Assembly: GCA_945870545.1 (NCBI GenBank) | Contig: CAMBTF010000061.1 | Span: 1-8,261 of the forward strand | DNA length: 8,261 nt | Reading direction: 5' to 3' | Source of the DNA: Akkermansia muciniphila | Lineage (GTDB): Bacteria; Verrucomicrobiota; Verrucomicrobiia; Verrucomicrobiales; Akkermansiaceae | In this document: positions 5,894-8,261 of the stretch, piece after piece | How the letters are laid out: each line of letters starts with the position of its first letter | How positions within the stretch are numbered: position 1 is the first letter of the stretch | Notes under the pieces: generated by a model | What the model was told of the DNA's origin: nothing | Databases searched by the model: none | The model's input: only the letters and a program-made list of their open reading frames with translations | Program-made: the position numbers and the translations under genes

Positions 5894-7009
5894 GTGGCTT
5901 TGATCTATCCGCCCTTCGAGCATTGGATCTGGCTGATCCCGGCGGTTATGATCGGCGCCTGCATCGGCTCGTTCCTGAATGTTGTCATCTACCGCCTGCC
6001 GCTGGGCATGTCGGTGAACAAGCCGAGCCGCTCGTTCTGCCCGATCTGTAAGAACCAGCTCTCTCTTTGGCAGAACCTGCCCATTGTGAGTTGGCTCTGC
6101 CTGCGGGGAAAATGCGGGCATTGTGGCGCGCCGATCCCGTTCCGTTACATCGCCGTCGAGATCGTCACCGCCGCGCTGTTCGTCCTCGTCTGGTGGTTGT
6201 TTCCGCCGCAGGTCGCTATTTTCCTCTGGGTGCTCATGGCGCTTTTCGTCGCCATCACTTGGATCGATGCCGAGCATCTGATCATCCCGACGAACCTCAC
6301 ATGGGCGGGTTCGGTTATCGGGTTGATCGCTTGCGCCGTATGGCCGTCGCTCTCATCTCTGGCGGGTTTCACGGAAGAGTGGTGGAAGGGGCTTTTGCAG
6401 GGAGGTATCGGCTGGATTGCCGGATTTTTCGGGCTTTGGGCGGTTGTGGAGCTGGGAAAAAAAGCCTTCGGAAAAAAGGCGATGGAGTTCGACAAGGAGG
6501 TCGAGTGGTCGCTCCGCGAGCCGGTGGGCGATGAAGACCCGATGCTCTTCGTGATGAATGGCGATGAAGTCCCGTGGTGGGATATTTTTTCCCGCAAGAC
6601 CGACCGCCTGATCGTGGATGCCACCGAGGTGATCGTGGACGGCGAGGAAACTGGCGGCGGGAAACTGATCATCCGCGACACCGGCATCGAGCTGGCGGAC
6701 GGACGCACCTTCGAGCTGGAAAAAATGAAATCCCTCAGCGGCCGGGCGAGGGGAGCCATCATCCCCCGCGAGGCAATGGGGATGGGCGATCCTCACCTGC
6801 TTGGCATGATCGGTGCATTCTTTGGTTGGAGCGGGGTATTCTTCGCGCTCTTCTCAGCCTCGCTTTTTGCCATCCTCGCCGCGCTCATCGGTCGCATCGG
6901 CTTTGGCAAGCAGCTCCCGTTCGGTCCTTTCCTCGCGATGGGTGCCGTCGCGTGGATGTTCGGCGGCTGGAGAATCTGGCAGTGGTATGTGGGATTGATC
7001 GGGTTTTGA
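5894..7009 (+). CDS. type IV prepilin leader peptidase / N-methyltransferase (A24 family) with soluble insert
   Basis: This polytopic inner-membrane aspartic protease should cleave, and probably N-methylate, type IV pilin or type II secretion pseudopilin leaders. Diagnostic parts in order: GSFLNVVIYRLP (25-36) of the N-terminal domain; two CxxC zinc pairs, C49/C52 and C74/C77; the first catalytic Asp125 in ITWIDAEHLIIPT; the second, Asp299, in GMGDPHLLG; and PFGPFLAMGA (342-351). Hydrophobic helices cover about 11-33, 84-123, 134-152, 165-187, 302-333 and 342-368. Usual PilD proteins have about 260-290 residues; here 371, because a charged, probably strand-rich segment of about 100 residues (192-292) lies between the last helix before the second motif and GMGD. 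The usual GxGDxK lysine is His301. The start is ambiguous: GTG at 5894 lies one base from GGAGGA (5887-5892), whereas TTG at 5900 lies eight bases after GGAGG, so initiation at TTG (two residues shorter) is more likely. No pilus genes are adjacent. Confidence 0.92.
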   Translation: MALIYPPFEHWIWLIPAVMIGACIGSFLNVVIYRLPLGMSVNKPSRSFCPICKNQLSLWQNLPIVSWLCLRGKCGHCGAPIPFRYIAVEIVTAALFVLVWWLFPPQVAIFLWVLMALFVAITWIDAEHLIIPTNLTWAGSVIGLIACAVWPSLSSLAGFTEEWWKGLLQGGIGWIAGFFGLWAVVELGKKAFGKKAMEFDKEVEWSLREPVGDEDPMLFVMNGDEVPWWDIFSRKTDRLIVDATEVIVDGEETGGGKLIIRDTGIELADGRTFELEKMKSLSGRARGAIIPREAMGMGDPHLLGMIGAFFGWSGVFFALFSASLFAILAALIGRIGFGKQLPFGPFLAMGAVAWMFGGWRIWQWYVGLIGF

Positions 7010-7021
7010 TCGATCAAGGAG

Positions 7022-7041
7022 CGGCGGATCGGAAACCGCCG
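7022..7041. terminator. GC-rich hairpin after the prepilin peptidase gene
   Basis: CGGCGG (7022-7027) pairs perfectly with CCGCCG (7036-7041) around an eight-base loop, 12 bases after the stop codon. No U-run follows on the + strand, so it would be a weak or factor-assisted terminator, or simply an mRNA-stabilising 3' structure. Confidence 0.4.
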
Positions 7042-7102
7042 GAGACCATGATGAGTCCGGGGCTGAGTGAGTGCGCACGTCCCATCGTCACTTTACGGGC
7101 AA

Positions 7103-7121
7103 GGGCAGCCGGAGGCAGCCC
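7103..7121. terminator. second hairpin in the convergent gap, possibly bidirectional
   Basis: GGGC (7103-7106) pairs with GCCC (7118-7121) and GCC (7108-7110) with GGC (7114-7116), separated by one A-A mismatch and closed by a GGA loop. It lies 21 bases past the hisC stop on the minus strand and downstream of the prepilin peptidase on the plus strand, where convergent genes need transcription stops. Neither side has a long T-tract, so the role is inferred from position and structure. An 8-base palindrome GTGCGCAC also lies at 7071-7078. Confidence 0.4.
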
Positions 7122-7142
7122 CTCCTTGTGTTTCGCGGGCAC

Positions 7143-8231
7143 TTACCTAACGGCATCCAGGACTTCGAGCGCCCTTTGGTTTTCGCGCGGGGTGCCGATG
7201 GAAATGCGTACCCAGCCGGGGAGCTTGTAGCCGGACATCGCGCGGACGATGACGCCTTGCTTGAGCATATCCCTGAAAACGCGGTCGCCCTCGCCAACCT
7301 CGACGAGGATGAAATTGGCGACGGAGGGAACGTATCTCAGTCCGCGTTCCGCAAAGGCGGCTTCGTAGAAGGCGAGACCCTCGCGGTTCACGGCTTTCGT
7401 TTTCTCGATGTGATCCGCGTCGTCCAGGGCGGCGAGCGCGGCGGCTTGTGCCATGGCGTTGGTATTGAAAGGCTGGCGCGCTTTCTGAAGAAGATCGGCG
7501 ATGGGTTTCGGCGCGATGCCGTAACCGATCCGCAGCGCGGCGAGGCCGTGAATCTTCGAGCAGGTGCGCAACACGACAACGTTTTTTCCGGCGCGGACGT
7601 GCTTCAGGACATCGGGGGGGGTGTCGAGGAACTCGAAATACGCCTCATCAAACACGGCGATGACATGCGGCGGCAGGCGGTCGATGAAACGATCGATGGC
7701 TTCATGCGTGACCTGGGTGCCGGTGGGGTTGTTCGGGTTCGCGACGAAAACGAGCCGGGTGTTTTCCGTGATCGCGTCGGCCATGGCATCGAGGTCGTGG
7801 ATGAAATCCGGATCATCGACCTCGACGTATTTTGCGCCGAATAGGGTGGCCATGAGTTTGTAGACGACGAAGGCGTGCTTCGCGGCGATGAGTTCCGCGT
7901 TGCGGTTGAGGAAAGTGTGGCAGAGTAGCTCGATGATCTCGTTTGAGCCGTTGCCGAGGACGATGTTCGAGATGTCGAAGCCGAGTTTCCCGGCGATGGC
8001 GGAGCGGAGCTTGTAGCCGCCGCCGTCCGGGTAGATGTGTGCCTGATCGATGGCTGCGGCCATGGCTTTTTTCGCGAGCGGCGAGGGGCCGAGCGGGTTT
8101 TCGTTCGATGCGACCTTGATGATCGAAGCGGGGTCGAGCCCGAGTTCGCGGGCGGTTTCCTCGATGGGTTTCCCAGGCTCGTAGGCGACAAGGTCACAAA
8201 CAAATGCGTTGGCAAGATCGGAGATAGGCAT
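7143..8231 (-). CDS. hisC: histidinol-phosphate aminotransferase
   Basis: This 362-residue cytosolic class I/II PLP-dependent aminotransferase has the usual HisC length. It should convert imidazole-acetol phosphate and glutamate to histidinol phosphate and 2-oxoglutarate in histidine synthesis. Motifs in order: ASNENPLGPSP (41-51), YPDGGGYKLR (67-76), GNGSNEIIELL (93-103), ANPNNPTGT (164-172), FDEAYFEF (194-201), RTCSKIHGLAALRIGYG (222-238) with the PLP-binding Lys226, QPFNTN (253-258), and VRISIGT (341-347) with the substrate carboxylate-binding Arg342. The hallmark residues are intact. HisC-type enzymes can also act in aromatic amino acid or cobalamin-related pathways, and no his genes lie beside it, so the exact role is slightly open. 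The ATG at 8231 has no Shine-Dalgarno; the 30 bases before it are pyrimidine-rich. It faces the prepilin peptidase and is probably transcribed independently of it, with the promoter outside the window. Confidence 0.93.
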   Translation of the reverse strand: MPISDLANAFVCDLVAYEPGKPIEETARELGLDPASIIKVASNENPLGPSPLAKKAMAAAIDQAHIYPDGGGYKLRSAIAGKLGFDISNIVLGNGSNEIIELLCHTFLNRNAELIAAKHAFVVYKLMATLFGAKYVEVDDPDFIHDLDAMADAITENTRLVFVANPNNPTGTQVTHEAIDRFIDRLPPHVIAVFDEAYFEFLDTPPDVLKHVRAGKNVVVLRTCSKIHGLAALRIGYGIAPKPIADLLQKARQPFNTNAMAQAAALAALDDADHIEKTKAVNREGLAFYEAAFAERGLRYVPSVANFILVEVGEGDRVFRDMLKQGVIVRAMSGYKLPGWVRISIGTPRENQRALEVLDAVR

Positions 8232-8261
8232 GGCGGGAAGGTGGGTGAAGGCTGAAAAGCT

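Noticed and set aside
7071..7844. Plus-strand open frame of 257 codons
   Set aside because: It lies antisense to hisC, whose motifs are complete; open antisense frames are common in GC-rich genes.
1..8261. CRISPR arrays, tRNA or rRNA genes, riboswitches
   Set aside because: No regularly spaced repeats, cloverleaf or rRNA-like conserved sequence was seen on either strand.

Overview
The window reads as a moderately GC-rich bacterial chromosome segment. The best guess for the host is a member of the Verrucomicrobiota or a related PVC phylum. This rests on a prepilin peptidase with a large soluble insert, tandem secreted sialidase-like (BNR/Asp-box) proteins, a membrane-anchored tryptophan-rich helical repeat protein, and few Shine-Dalgarno sequences. 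That assignment is inference; no rRNA or marker gene is present to prove it.

Layout, left to right. A D-2-hydroxyacid dehydrogenase (12-974, +) is followed by a 144-base gap with a weak stem-loop. Two tandem paralogous secreted sialidase-like beta-propeller genes follow (1119-2501 and 2550-3983, +), 48 bases apart and probably co-transcribed. Directly at the stop codon of the second lies the 3' remnant of an IS30-family insertion sequence (about 3984-4274), comprising the C-terminal part of the transposase and a probable right inverted repeat. Eight bases after that remnant starts a gene for an unrecognised membrane-anchored helical protein (4283-5779, +). Its stop codon falls inside a short CTGACCCCA repeat that recurs 74 bases later in the next gap. 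Then come an A24 prepilin peptidase (5894-7009, +) and, convergent to it, histidinol-phosphate aminotransferase hisC (7143-8231, -). The 133-base convergent gap holds two GC-rich hairpins.

The outer genes (dehydrogenase, prepilin peptidase, hisC) are ordinary housekeeping types. The middle block (about 1119-5870) looks accessory: recently exchanged paralogs, an IS fragment and repeat sequence. The two propeller proteins are predicted to be exported and may act on glycans or sulfated/sialylated polymers, but they lack the usual sialidase FRIP arginine, so their substrate is open. Nothing in the window shows a complete new defence or mobile system. The most interesting points are the mosaic 5' ends of the sialidase-like pair, the two gene ends or starts that touch mobile-element debris, and the insert in the prepilin peptidase.
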